Source: Strigamia acuminata (taxonomy: Eukaryota > Arthropoda > Chilopoda > Geophilomorpha > Linotaeniidae). From it: 64,000 nucleotides of DNA. This document shows positions 22,001 through 31,565 of this stretch, in pieces. The stretch spans positions 11,525,060 through 11,589,059 of the forward strand of contig OX442314.1 of NCBI GenBank assembly GCA_949358305.1, in the 5' to 3' direction. The position numbers and the translations under genes were made by a program. Within the stretch, counting starts at the first letter, position 1. Each line of letters opens with the position of its first letter. A model generated the notes under the pieces. It did no database searches. It was not told where the DNA came from and saw only the letters and a list, made by a program, of their open reading frames with translations.

Positions 22001-24246
22001 CGTCGCCGTTTACAGTTTCAGGAAAGCTGTTTTTCCAGCAGTTGTGGAAATTGCAGATTGGATGGGACAGTCGTCTCTCCCTCGAACTTCTCGAACAGTG
22101 GGAGAAATGGAAAAAGCAGTTGCCATTGTTGGAAAATATTTGCGTGCCACGACATTTTGGATTGGATGCAGAATTGAATAATCACGAAATCCATCTGTTT
22201 TGTGATGCGAGCCCCTTAGCGTACGGGGTGGTGGCGTACAATCGTGTGCGTCACCCAAATGGAAGTTGTAATGTATTTTTTATTCTTTCCAAATGCAGGA
22301 TCGCGCCAATTAAGACGATTACGTTGCCCAGACTCGAGTTGATGGGAGCTTTGCTGCTGGCCAGAATTGCGCACAGACTGAAACAATTCACCACTGCAAA
22401 AGTTACAGCTTGGACAGATTCGACAATCGTTTTGTGTTGGTTGAACGAGAAAAGGAAAGCCATTCCATTCGTAGCCAGGAGAGTGGAGGAAATCCAGATA
22501 CACGTACCTTTTTCGAGTTGGCGACACTGTCCAGGAGTCCAGAATCCAGCAGACCTTCTAACACGAGGGATAGATGCAGAGGCGTTGATTCAAGCGAATA
22601 CGTGGTGGAATGGCCCCGAGTGGCTTGTGAAGGACGAGAACGAATGGCCAGACATTAAAATAGACGAGAATAGCGACGAGATCGATTCAGAGGACTATTT
22701 GGCAGCAGCAGCCGTGATTCCAGAGCCACCATTGATGGACGAGCCATCAAAATACGGCAGCTGGAGACGATTAGTACGAGTGACCGGATGGGTGCAAAGA
22801 TTCGTCAAAAACACCAGAGACAAAGTTAGAAATGGCGCACCGTTGACGGTGGATGAATTATCGGCAGCAGAGCTTTATTGGCTTCGTGTAATGCAACAAT
22901 CGAACTTTGCAACAGAACTCGCAGCACTCAGCCATCGTCAGGAGTTCGCTCATAACTCTTTTTTGAACAAAGTCTCGTGTTATATAGACGAAAATGGTTT
23001 AATGCGATTGAATACCAGATTGCGATGGGCAAAAATCGACAGCAACATGAAAAATCCTTATGTTTTGCCCTCAAATCACATTTTAACCACTCTTATCGTT
23101 TCAGAAGCACATCAAAGAATTTTCCACGGTGGACTTGGAGAGACTTTGGCAGAAATTCGTCAAAAGTTTTGGATGCCAAAGCTGAGAAGGACAGTAAAAA
23201 GCGTGTTACACAAATGTTTCGTGTGCAAGCGAGTGCAAGGACGTTTCGTGCGCCAGACAGAATCATCGTTGCCACCAGATCGTGTCACTCAAGCTGAGCC
23301 ATTTCAAGTCGTTGGAGTCGACTTCGCGGGCCCATTGTACCAACGTAGTGGAGAAAAATGCTACATCGTCGTGTTCACGTGTGCGGTTGTTCGAGCCGTG
23401 CACTTGGAATTAGTTTCAAGCATGAATACGGAGCGATTCATTCAGGCATTGAAACGATTTTTTGCGCGCAGAGGAGTCCCAAGCACGATCTACTCCGACA
23501 ATGCGCTGACGTTCAAGCGAACAGAGAAAGAACTTTGTGTTTTGTTGAATGCAGTGAGAGGTGAACAGATACAAGGATTTCTGACCGAACGAGGCGTGAA
23601 ATGGCAGTATATAGTCGAACGTGCACCGTGGTGGGGTGGCTTTTGGGAGCGAATGGTGAAGTCAACTAAGTCCAGCTTGAAAAAAGTCTTGGGAAAGTCA
23701 TCCCTAGATTTTGAAGAATTGACAACCATTCTCTCGGAAGTCGAGTCGTGCATAAATTCGCGACCACTCTCCTACGTATACACTGAAGACGAAGACAGTC
23801 ACCCACTCACTCCAGCTCATTTTCTGGTCGGAAAACGAAGCTGTACTTTGCCAGACCCCAGCCAAAAAACGATTCAACAGTTGCCATCGACATCAGTCAC
23901 GATTTTGAAGCGTTGGAAACTCCGTCAACTGAAGTTAGGACATTGGTGGACGCGATGGCAAAAGGAATATCTCACCGAGCTGAGAGTTCACCGTAAAAAT
24001 GATAAGAATTCACGAGAAGTTAAACAAGGAGATGTAGTTCTCGTAGAAGAGTTAAACCAGCCCAGGATGACCTGGAAAATAGGAAGAGTCGTTGAGATAT
24101 TCCGTGGACGAGACGGTCGTGTTCGCGCATGTGAGATAAAGTTACCAGTCGGAAAGAACTTGCGTCGACCAGTACAGCGATTGTGCGTTCTGGAAACTCA
24201 CGACATGGAAGAGTTGAGTGGTGATACCACTCCGGCCCCAGTGTGA
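19048..24246 (+). CDS. BEL/Pao Gag-Pol polyprotein
   Basis: A single 1732-aa polyprotein for particle formation, reverse transcription and integration. The start is the first ATG (19048, context CAAAATGG). The frame stays open for six codons upstream, but only from a TTG. Domains in order: N-terminal coiled-coil-like segment (about 1-100); DUF1759-type Gag (about 126-297); three zinc knuckles, CX2CX4HX4C at 344-357 and 374-387 and CX2CX3HX4C at 393-405; aspartic protease (DUF1758-like) with Asp455 in FDGGSHRSFI, DGG in place of the common D-S/T-G. Reverse transcriptase follows with Asp796 (GDIKQAF) and YVDD at 877-880, then RNase H with Asp1053, Glu1097, Asp1124 and Asp1169 (NPAD). Integrase has His1355/His1360/Cys1390/Cys1393, then Asp1425, Asp1484 and Glu1534. 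The C-terminal domain is DUF5641-like. The TGA stop lies inside the 3' LTR. No stop or frameshift interrupts the frame, so Gag and Pol appear to be made at a 1:1 ratio and separated by the protease. Confidence 0.97.
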   Translation: MDALDRLRAQQATSREGAKRLCNAVLVELANVAPEILALKRLKNQLLAKSEQLTALDDKISPMIVTRADLEKEESDNEDFRELIIDSLTDIEVKLEELLRPPAPVIPPAIPIGGSATSNSGEGTIKLPKLVMRNFSGNPVEWSKFWSNFELSVHGNGSLTAKAKFVYLNSVLEGTAATVVHGLKISDENYETAVTLLQNRFGRKEVIVNAHIQTLMKLKPVKRVSDLVELRRLYDTCELHIRSLETEEIDTATFGIVLCPLIRNAVPDVIALDFARKNKENTHDMKLFLEFFRAELELREEHVAVSDQTEKPAAKTFVDYKKPTRNDKIASANALTTNVSSSSCVFCDDASHKKEDCPLNIPDRLKRCMSKRTCFRCLGSKHMARSCPQKEKCVNCERFHHILLCEASNTKPETVLVSTLTAAAITAENTDLFLQVLMTNVESNCKTKAVQCMFDGGSHRSFISQKLVNELDAQVVGKQNMQISSFGDSKTESVCRRRVKVTLRNITDTNKFVDLELIEVPRITHSVARQSGPNVREMLRKHKITLNIDQMSTQQDEVAILIGADHFWRIVTGESKRLDEGLMCLHTSLGWTIHGAIRSQDETVRQSATHVNLVQYEDRLDHLLQRFWELEAVGIPHETLTSAQDEDDQAVAKFKESINWTGERYEVRLPWLLDKSELDSNYQIALKRLWNLVRKFKQNPDLYHRYKKVLDDQKIAGIIETAPEVANQTGCYYLPHRPVIRERRSTTKLRIVYDASSHAQKSRSLNDCLFTGPNLLPELINALLFFRQFIVALIGDIKQAFHQILLALADRDAVRFLWIADGWDVEGPIVLEILRQTRVLFGASPSPYLLNGTIQHHLEQYADRFPELIMKLLKRFYVDDFLNSEKTTTEAIDVYKKTSTIMLEANMELVKWYSNSPVLREQFAVDHPTATFESEQKVLGLKWNGERDDLSLELEDVKATLERESNTKRQVIQLVAQIFDPLGFASPFTVSGKLFFQQLWKLQIGWDSRLSLELLEQWEKWKKQLPLLENICVPRHFGLDAELNNHEIHLFCDASPLAYGVVAYNRVRHPNGSCNVFFILSKCRIAPIKTITLPRLELMGALLLARIAHRLKQFTTAKVTAWTDSTIVLCWLNEKRKAIPFVARRVEEIQIHVPFSSWRHCPGVQNPADLLTRGIDAEALIQANTWWNGPEWLVKDENEWPDIKIDENSDEIDSEDYLAAAAVIPEPPLMDEPSKYGSWRRLVRVTGWVQRFVKNTRDKVRNGAPLTVDELSAAELYWLRVMQQSNFATELAALSHRQEFAHNSFLNKVSCYIDENGLMRLNTRLRWAKIDSNMKNPYVLPSNHILTTLIVSEAHQRIFHGGLGETLAEIRQKFWMPKLRRTVKSVLHKCFVCKRVQGRFVRQTESSLPPDRVTQAEPFQVVGVDFAGPLYQRSGEKCYIVVFTCAVVRAVHLELVSSMNTERFIQALKRFFARRGVPSTIYSDNALTFKRTEKELCVLLNAVRGEQIQGFLTERGVKWQYIVERAPWWGGFWERMVKSTKSSLKKVLGKSSLDFEELTTILSEVESCINSRPLSYVYTEDEDSHPLTPAHFLVGKRSCTLPDPSQKTIQQLPSTSVTILKRWKLRQLKLGHWWTRWQKEYLTELRVHRKNDKNSREVKQGDVVLVEELNQPRMTWKIGRVVEIFRGRDGRVRACEIKLPVGKNLRRPVQRLCVLETHDMEELSGDTTPAPV
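24217..24231 (+). other. Perfect hairpin just upstream of the 3' LTR
   Basis: AGTGGT-GAT-ACCACT: 6-bp arms around a 3-nt loop, ending 10 nt before the 3' LTR, within the last codons of the polyprotein. It occupies the place where a polypurine tract is expected. The longest nearby purine run is only GGAAGAG at 24207-24213. Confidence 0.6.
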
Positions 24247-24570
24247 AAACTGGCGTTGTTAGAAGTAACAAGGTCGCACGAGTTCGAGGGAAAGAGCACG
24301 GCGCAGCACAGAGAAGCCAACCTGCAGGAGGTGTTTTTGAGTGATATTGGATGACGCGTGACCGGAAGTGCTGTAAAAGTGTCATAAATTATCTTGTTTC
24401 ACCCTTTGTTCCCCTGAATTTGTACTTGTGACCCCCAGAAATTACAATAAACTTGTTCTTAACCCAAAAAAGACATGCTTTATTTCGAGAATTCATAAAA
24501 GTTAGAAAAGTAGTAAATTTACACAGTTTTAGTCAAAATTAGTTACAAATTGACTTTGCGAATCTTCAAA
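24242..24570 (+). repeat. 3' LTR of the BEL/Pao element
   Basis: Identical by reading to 18620-18948 over 329 bp. Its first five bases supply the end of the polyprotein frame (TGA at 24244-24246). The poly(A) signal is at 24446-24451. It is followed directly by the right copy of GAGAC. Confidence 0.95.
24446..24451 (+). promoter_or_regulatory. Poly(A) signal AATAAA in the 3' LTR
   Basis: The same hexamer at the same LTR offset as in the 5' LTR. It is the likely signal for 3' processing of the retroelement RNA. The exact R/U5 border cannot be read from sequence alone. Confidence 0.65.
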
Positions 24571-24575
24571 GAGAC
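24571..24575. repeat. Target-site duplication, right copy (GAGAC)
   Basis: Matches 18615-18619 exactly and directly follows the last base shared by the two LTRs. The empty site would read GATGAGACAATGAATA. Confidence 0.93.
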
Positions 24576-27500
24576 AATGAATATATCAAACGAGGAAGTT
24601 TTTAAATAACCCACAACGATGAATTCGTTGGAATTATTAATATTATTATTATTTATTATACACTCCAATGGAGTAAAAATACAGGAAAGAATTATATTCT
24701 TATTAATTAATTCCCAAACTAAATAATTTTTTTTCAAATGTTTTTCTAATTTAAATAATAAAAAATAAAATAAAAATTGAACATTACATAACATTCAAAG
24801 AGAAATCAGATCTGCAATCATTTCTCCCCAAACGACATCCGGTCAATATCTCCAAAGAAAATTTAAAGGCGTCACCAACAACAAGTTGTGACACAAGAAA
24901 ATATATCTTCAATTTTCCCCCATTACATCTACACAGGAAGTCAAATTTCCAGACGCAAACCAAAAGGTGACGGGAAACAATCCGTGCCGGACTCACCATC
25001 CGACAAACAAATTTTCATTTAAAAAAAAAAAAATCAATTTTATTTTTTTCTTAACGATGGGTCACTTTTGACATTTCCATGAACTCTGGTAAACATTAAG
25101 CACGGGGTGCGTCGAGTCTCTTGGAAACCTGACACAAATTTCTATATATATAACAGCTATGCGTGCGCCATTCTTGCCAATGGGAGGCGCTTTTTATTTA
25201 CAACAACGCATCTCACGCATGCGTGGACCCAACCAACGCCCCTCCACCCACCCACTCGATCCCAAAGCCAAAAAAAAATCCCCGTCCAGCAATACCATCT
25301 CAAGCTAATTACTTCCGCGAAACAAGTCGAAGGTTACACACTAAAAACAAAACAAAAAAAATCCGTTTATTAAAGACGCTTTACGAAAATGAAGTGTTTC
25401 GCGCCTCTTCCAACCCCCCACCCCCCATCCCCCCCACACTAAAGCCTAAACCCACTTTTATCCGCTATTGAAAAATAACTGCGTTAACTTACATCGAGAG
25501 AGAGAGAAAGCGAGAAGGGGGGAGCAAAATAAGCCTACTCCGATACGCGTTCTTGATCCAGGTGTGTGCGTGGGTGTGCAGCTCACGTGCCTCGTTGCCC
25601 TCCCTTCACGTCAATACCCTTTAATTATGCTCTTCTCAAACTTGAAAAACTTGCCCGCCACGTGAAAGAGTACAAACAAAATAAAAAATTTACTACCTTT
25701 AATTTATTGACTCAGATTTTAATCAATTTGCCCTTTTCAAACCCTCTAATTGCACCAAACATTAAAAATAACAACAACATATACCTCAATCAATCCAATT
25801 CCACAATTCCCCACCAAAACACACTGACCAAACACTCGCGGGCCCCTCAACCCAACCTTCCCATGTCTATATGCCATTTCTAAACGACTCATTAATGTCC
25901 ATCCATTCCTGGAACTCGTACCCCGTGAATCATTGTCTTAATCAAGTCGCCGCATTGCATCGAGGTCATCCATACTGGACTTTCGCACACTTCCTTAGGC
26001 TTTTTTCCTTCCTTTTTCTTTCATACATTTTAATCGCCATCTAATGATTTATATATTCCTCTACCAGTCTTGTGTGGACACTGACCCTTTTTATCGAGCC
26101 CACATCTGCACCGAGTGACCGACGATCGACATGTCCGATAGCCGACTTGTTATTACTTATGCAGGAGGGTGTGGAGGGATGTTGCGGGGCCTCGTGGCCT
26201 TTCGCCCACCTGCTTATTACGAGAACAAGTGATGGGCGGTGGCCTTCAAAAATGTGCACGTTCAGCAAGAGCATCATGCAGCGCTGGCAAACGAAGGCCC
26301 TCGGACACTAGGGGAGGCTGGCGCTGGCCAACCCTCGAGGCAAAAGGGTCGTGTTGGCCTTGGGATTGGGATTGGGATTTTTGGATTGGGACGGACACAG
26401 CCTTGGGTGCCCGGTGCCAACTTCCACCGAATTCCTGCCTTATGAGGACTCCACCCAAATAATACATGAGGTGGACGTTGCATCGGGCCAGGGGTGACCT
26501 CACCTCACTCCTGCTCTTTGCTATTGTATTGAAGTAGTCGCTTTCCTGGCTACCCCACCTTGATGGCAAACAGGTGAGTTGCGCGTTGTGTTGTGACGAC
26601 CCAGCCCAGACACGACTTGTAAAAATGGACAAGTTAAAGTTATAAAATAGTCTAACGACCGGGAGAGGGCGAGACCCGCACAGGGAACAGTGGGAAATTC
26701 AAGGACACGGATAGTCCCAACGCACCTTTTAACGACAATAGAAGGAATTGTTTGACTTCTTGAGTGAATATAAAAATTAATGTCAAAAGCGACGCTTTTA
26801 AAGATACATTTTCACAGACGTCGTTTCTCATAAGGGCCCCGCGCAGGGCCCCAATGTGGACTTCACTGCTTGAAATTTCGTATTTACTTTACCGGAAAGT
26901 CAAGAAAATATGATGTAAAGATTGTATTTACTGTTTATTCTTTTTTGAGGCTCAACTAATCACTTCCAGCCGGCCCATCGCATTCATTGCCAAGTCCGCG
27001 CTCGCTGTTTATGTAATTTATTTCCTCCTTTCTTTATTTTTTATTTCTTAGGTGTAAATAAAAATAAATAAGTGGCAAATTTTCATGTTGTCTAAAATGT
27101 TAAAAATTTGTGTTTTAAATGTTTTGACAAAAAAGGGGTCGGTGGGAGGGAGGAAGATAGATATTCGAGTTGTGTCTCTTTCCTCGCTTCTGGAGAGATG
27201 CCATGCCATCTAAGGAGGATTCCAAGGATCTCGAGCTGACATTGCATAGGGGTGGGCAGATGATTCAAGGGTGAGAGGGTGTCTGAAAATGTGTCCCATT
27301 CTTCGCTTGAGTCATATGGATATATTCCAAGGGAAGTTATAAACCTATCAAAAGTGCAGTTGTTTGAAAAACTAAAACTGTTTCTTTTAAAATAAGGTTA
27401 AATACTTTTTTATCTTATCGGATATATTTTATTTATCTATTTTGAGTAAAAATAAAACATCCAAGGTACAAAGATATGTTTTAAGATTTTTTATTTTATT

Positions 27501-30500
27501 TTTTTTTTTAATTTTAATTTTTTTTATTTGGTATCAAAAGTAATTAGTTAAATTTGGGTTATCAAATTAATTAAGTGGCGATTTTTAATCACTGCTAATC
27601 TAAATACTATAAATAATTACACACATTTAAATGTGTTATCAACGGTTTTCAATTTGCAATTAAGATTTATACAGAATTTAACAGAAATAGAAATTCATTC
27701 AATATGTTTTTTAACTTTTATTTATTAATTTTTATTAATTTTAAATTTATTGTTTAATTGGGGTTGTTGAAGAAGAAAAACAAAATGTGTAATCGTTTCC
27801 GCAATGAAGTCCCCCTTTATACCCAGTTGAAGGTGCAAATTGCAGTCAACCACGTGACATTAGATAGAACAACAAATGATTTACTGAATCAAAATTAATT
27901 CAAATTAACCCCAACAAAAAAATTTTAAAAAAAATAAATAAATCTTTGAATGACCTTTTAAAAAATGCATAACGAAACGAAACAAATCCATTAAAACAAA
28001 CAGTATAATTACATTATATCTTAGTTTATTTTTACAACTATTTTACAGTTGATTCTACTTCAACCAAAACGAGTCTTTAACCTACTCTCGAGTGATAAAC
28101 ATTTGGTATCTGAGCATTGCGTTTTCCTTAAGGGTGTGTTTTAATGTGTTTGAAGCCAAGAAACCAAAAAAAAAATTAAAAAAAAAATCTTTGTTTGCCA
28201 ACTTAACTCTCCAAAGGTATACCCTTTACCCTGATTATTTTCCTAAAATAAACCACCTTTTAACTAATTTTTCCCCCTTTTAATAAAAATTATCTGGCTC
28301 CTTGCCTTTATAATTTTCTACTTACTCCTCCCATTGGCTCATCTCTTGTTTATTTATGAATTTGTTCCAATTTATGTGCCTTAACCTACATATGTAAATC
28401 ACCATCAGCATTTTAAAAATCTCAACAACATCCTCAAACTAATGAAAACAACGACTGCGTAAATTTAGTATTGGCTGTAAAACCATTAAACGTAATCATC
28501 TCTTAAGTGGTATAAATAAAAAAAAGATCGAACTTGTTTTTTTTTTTCTTTTAATTTTTTTCTCCTCTCTCTCACTCTTTCTCTTCTATATAAGTGCCAC
28601 GTGCAAGTTTGATGGGCACAGAAAGAGAGATGCTACGCGCGTGGAAGGCACTTAAAAATACCTCCAGCAGAGTTTTGTGCAGGTCATGTTTGGTCAGGTT
28701 TGAGACAGAGAGAATTGCCAGAAGAGTTTGCATTACGTAAATTTACGACTCAAGACAGATGACCAAACAGACGCGGCTGCTATGGCTGCGGTCCTGAAAT
28801 GGCAACCAAAGGGGGAAAAAGAAGGCAAATTTGGCTCTCGCAGTAAAGTGCAGATAAATTTGCAAACAGGAATTTCTTCAAAAATGCTTTCAAACCTTCT
28901 TAAACCTTTTAAAAAAAATTAATTAAAAAAAAAAAATAACCCAAAATTTTAAATTTCCTTGATCTGTATGCATGTATGCGCAGTGTAGTACGTACTGTTT
29001 AATATACATTACACATTACACGACACTGAATGCAATTTTAGATTTCATTGAGTTGTTTAAATTTACGGTAACTTGTTTCCACATGCAATACACAGATTAC
29101 AGATTTATACCGTAAGTCTGCGCATTTTTCTGAAAAATGGACTCGAACATTAGCCAAATATTCTGACCTTTCTTGAATATGATTTAACGAAATCGTTTTA
29201 TTTCCACCGTCAACCCGAAAAGCCAAAGCCTATTACATAATATATACAATTCATATTACACATAATTTTTAAAAACATTTAGCCGCAATGTTACGATTAA
29301 CAAACTAGATATTTTCCACTTCCTTTCGCCAAAACCACGAAACCACCAAAAATAAAAACCAATTATAAATTTTATCAATTGCACTTGTATCCTAGACTGG
29401 AATTTGATTCAAACACTAACATCACTCAACACTTGCCAATGATCAAAGTCTAGAGTCAACAGTGTCAAGTGTAATCAAAAAATGCCAGGTCCATTGGCTC
29501 AACCAGGAATTCCAAACTGATCACTGACCCCATGTTTATACCTGGCCGACATTATTTATATTACCTTCCCCTTACTTCCACATATCCCCTAAATCCCACT
29601 ATTTTCCCAACCTCTTCTCACTCAGGTGTCCCCCCCACACACAAAAAAACCCGACCCCTTGAAAATATTTGCTCAGCTTTACAGGTCCCCGAATGTGGCG
29701 TTAAAAAGTGCGTGGGATAATTTTATTTTTCCCCATAAATGGATGAGTGGCAGTGATTCAAGCGGGTCCACCCTGGCCAGCACAATAGCACGTGTACGAG
29801 TACACAGGCGCCCTGATAACGAGTGTAATATCAAGCCAGGTTGCCAAGATACCAAAGACCTCTGGTCATCAGGAGCCAGCCGACACTTTTATCGCGGACA
29901 AACAAAGGATGACAAGTTATACCTTCGAAAAAAAAAATTAAAAAAAAAAAAACGTTAACAGTCGTCCAAAAGGTGACGAAGAAAGAACTTTAAACCTCCT
30001 GTTTCTTCGATTACATTTGATACACAGAGCCGTGCAGTGAAGCCCACCCACCGAAAACAATTTTCTATTTTTCATATTAATTAAAAACATTTTTCTCCAC
30101 CATCGACTCGTAAACCCGACCCCCCAGAGCCCCTTTTTTATTTCACGAAGGAAAAAACCACGGTGGGAACAATATACGTTGATAATTAATTTACGAAGCA
30201 ACGAAGTCGATAATTCCGCAATATTAATTGTATGAATAACAAATAAATGATGTTATTTACGGCTTGTCCAATAACGTACCTAAAATTCCCAAACATTTTA
30301 TTACTTCACTTTTAAAACTCTCCTAGGAAATGGCTAAAAAAAAATGTCGACGAACCTCTGCAGGGGATATGGCTGGGAGCTGACCGACAGCTGTACGACC
30401 GACACCCGCCGAGCTGAGAAGGAAGCATTGGCCAAGTTGGTTCCCTAGGCTAGTCCCGGCCCCACACCAACATCTGAGGCTCACATGTCAGTGTCATTGC

Positions 30501-31430
30501 CTCAATTTTTTTTCCTTTTTCTGATTTCATCTTTTTTTTTTAGCTGGGATAGTGCATGGGGGAGGAATGGTGTGTAACGTATGGGCCGAAGGATGTGTGT
30601 GTGTGTGCCATCCGGAGTCCATAACTGCCACACAAGTAACTCTCCTCCTCCTGTTAAAAATAACCCGTTCTTCTCATTACCCTAACAAATCGAGAGAAGG
30701 CCTTTTTCTGCCATGTGCCAGTGTATTTTTAGAGGAATGTGCCCCAAAAAAATTATACCCCTTTTCCATTCGACCCCTGTCGACTGTTATGGGGAAACAT
30801 GACATACTTAACTTTTTTCCGTCCATTAGAAACACTAGATGATAATTTTTTTCAACTTCCCCTCCATTTTTTTTCCCTAAAAAAAAATTATTTTAGCCCG
30901 AAAAACCCATTATTTTAAATGTACCTGAACTAAACGCCCTGTTTTTTGCAATTTTAAGAGAAAATTTATTTTTCAACTTCAAAACAATAATTAATTTTTT
31001 TATTTAAAAAAAAAAAATTTTCAAAAATTTCTAGTTCGACTTTCTGCCACTGCACTCTCACAGAACGGAAAAGAAAACAAATTTTTGTTTTTTAAAGAGC
31101 CCATTTTTTAAATTTTTTTTTCAAAGTTCTCTCTCCCTGACACTCTTTATCCACGCACTCCCTTTTTCCTCATTTCCTTCCGAGTGGTAGCCGCTTCTTT
31201 CTTTCTTTAGCTTTATAGGATCAAATTTCTTTCAGCTGTGCCGAATATGGATTTGAAAAACTTCCCAAACTTTTCTTTCCGAAAGATTATCTGTGCCCCC
31301 TCCTCGTGGGCTCTAGAAAACAGCATCAGATACCCGCAAGATGACACTGGTCACCTTATTACACATGGAACCCACATGCGACTTGCAGTGAAGTCCAACT
31401 AAACTTAGAAACCGAACACTTTTCACTAAC
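24576..31430. other. AT-rich non-coding stretch
   Basis: No supported gene. It contains A/T blocks, a GC-richer patch at 26.1-26.6 kb with a G-quadruplex motif, and a GT run at 30.59 kb. Open frames at 26246-26632 (minus) and 29626-29958 (plus) have no recognisable domain and no convincing splice context. Confidence 0.5.
26362..26390 (+). other. G-quadruplex-capable motif
   Basis: Four GGG tracts at 26362, 26368, 26374 and 26388, with loops of 3, 3 and 11 bases, inside a short (TTGGGA)3 run. No promoter or gene edge was identified beside it. Confidence 0.5.
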
Positions 31431-31565
31431 TGAATTCAAAAACTAAAATATTTTGTGTTTTACTTCAATTTTAAAACAAAAATGACATCATTTCCTCTTT
31501 AAAACCATGTTAAAACTTAAAATACACTTAAACTAAAATTGTTATTTTAATTTTTGAACGCAGCT
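31431..31565 (+). mobile_element. MITE with TTCAAAAA-type terminal repeats, complete copy
   Basis: About 135 bp. The left end CTGAATTCAAAAACTAAAAT and the complemented right end CTGCGTTCAAAAATTAAAAT form a roughly 20-bp inverted repeat with a few mismatches. The interior matches 14769-14884 in the opposite orientation at high identity, which shows it is a dispersed repeat family. No coding capacity and no clear target duplication. Superfamily not assigned. Confidence 0.7.

Larger units (their letters stand above)
18620..24570 (+). mobile_element. Complete BEL/Pao LTR retrotransposon
   Basis: A 5951-bp element. In order it has a 5' LTR (18620-18948), a tRNA-Phe primer-binding site (18949-18966), a leader of about 80 nt, a single gag-pol ORF (19048-24246) and a 3' LTR (24242-24570), all within a GAGAC target duplication. 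The domain order protease, reverse transcriptase, RNase H, integrase, with DUF1759/DUF5641-type flanking domains, is that of the BEL/Pao superfamily. No second ORF or envelope gene is present. The two LTRs are identical as far as I can read and all catalytic motifs are intact, so the insertion looks recent and potentially functional. Its GC content is clearly higher than that of the flanks. It sits in non-coding AT-rich DNA. Confidence 0.97.
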
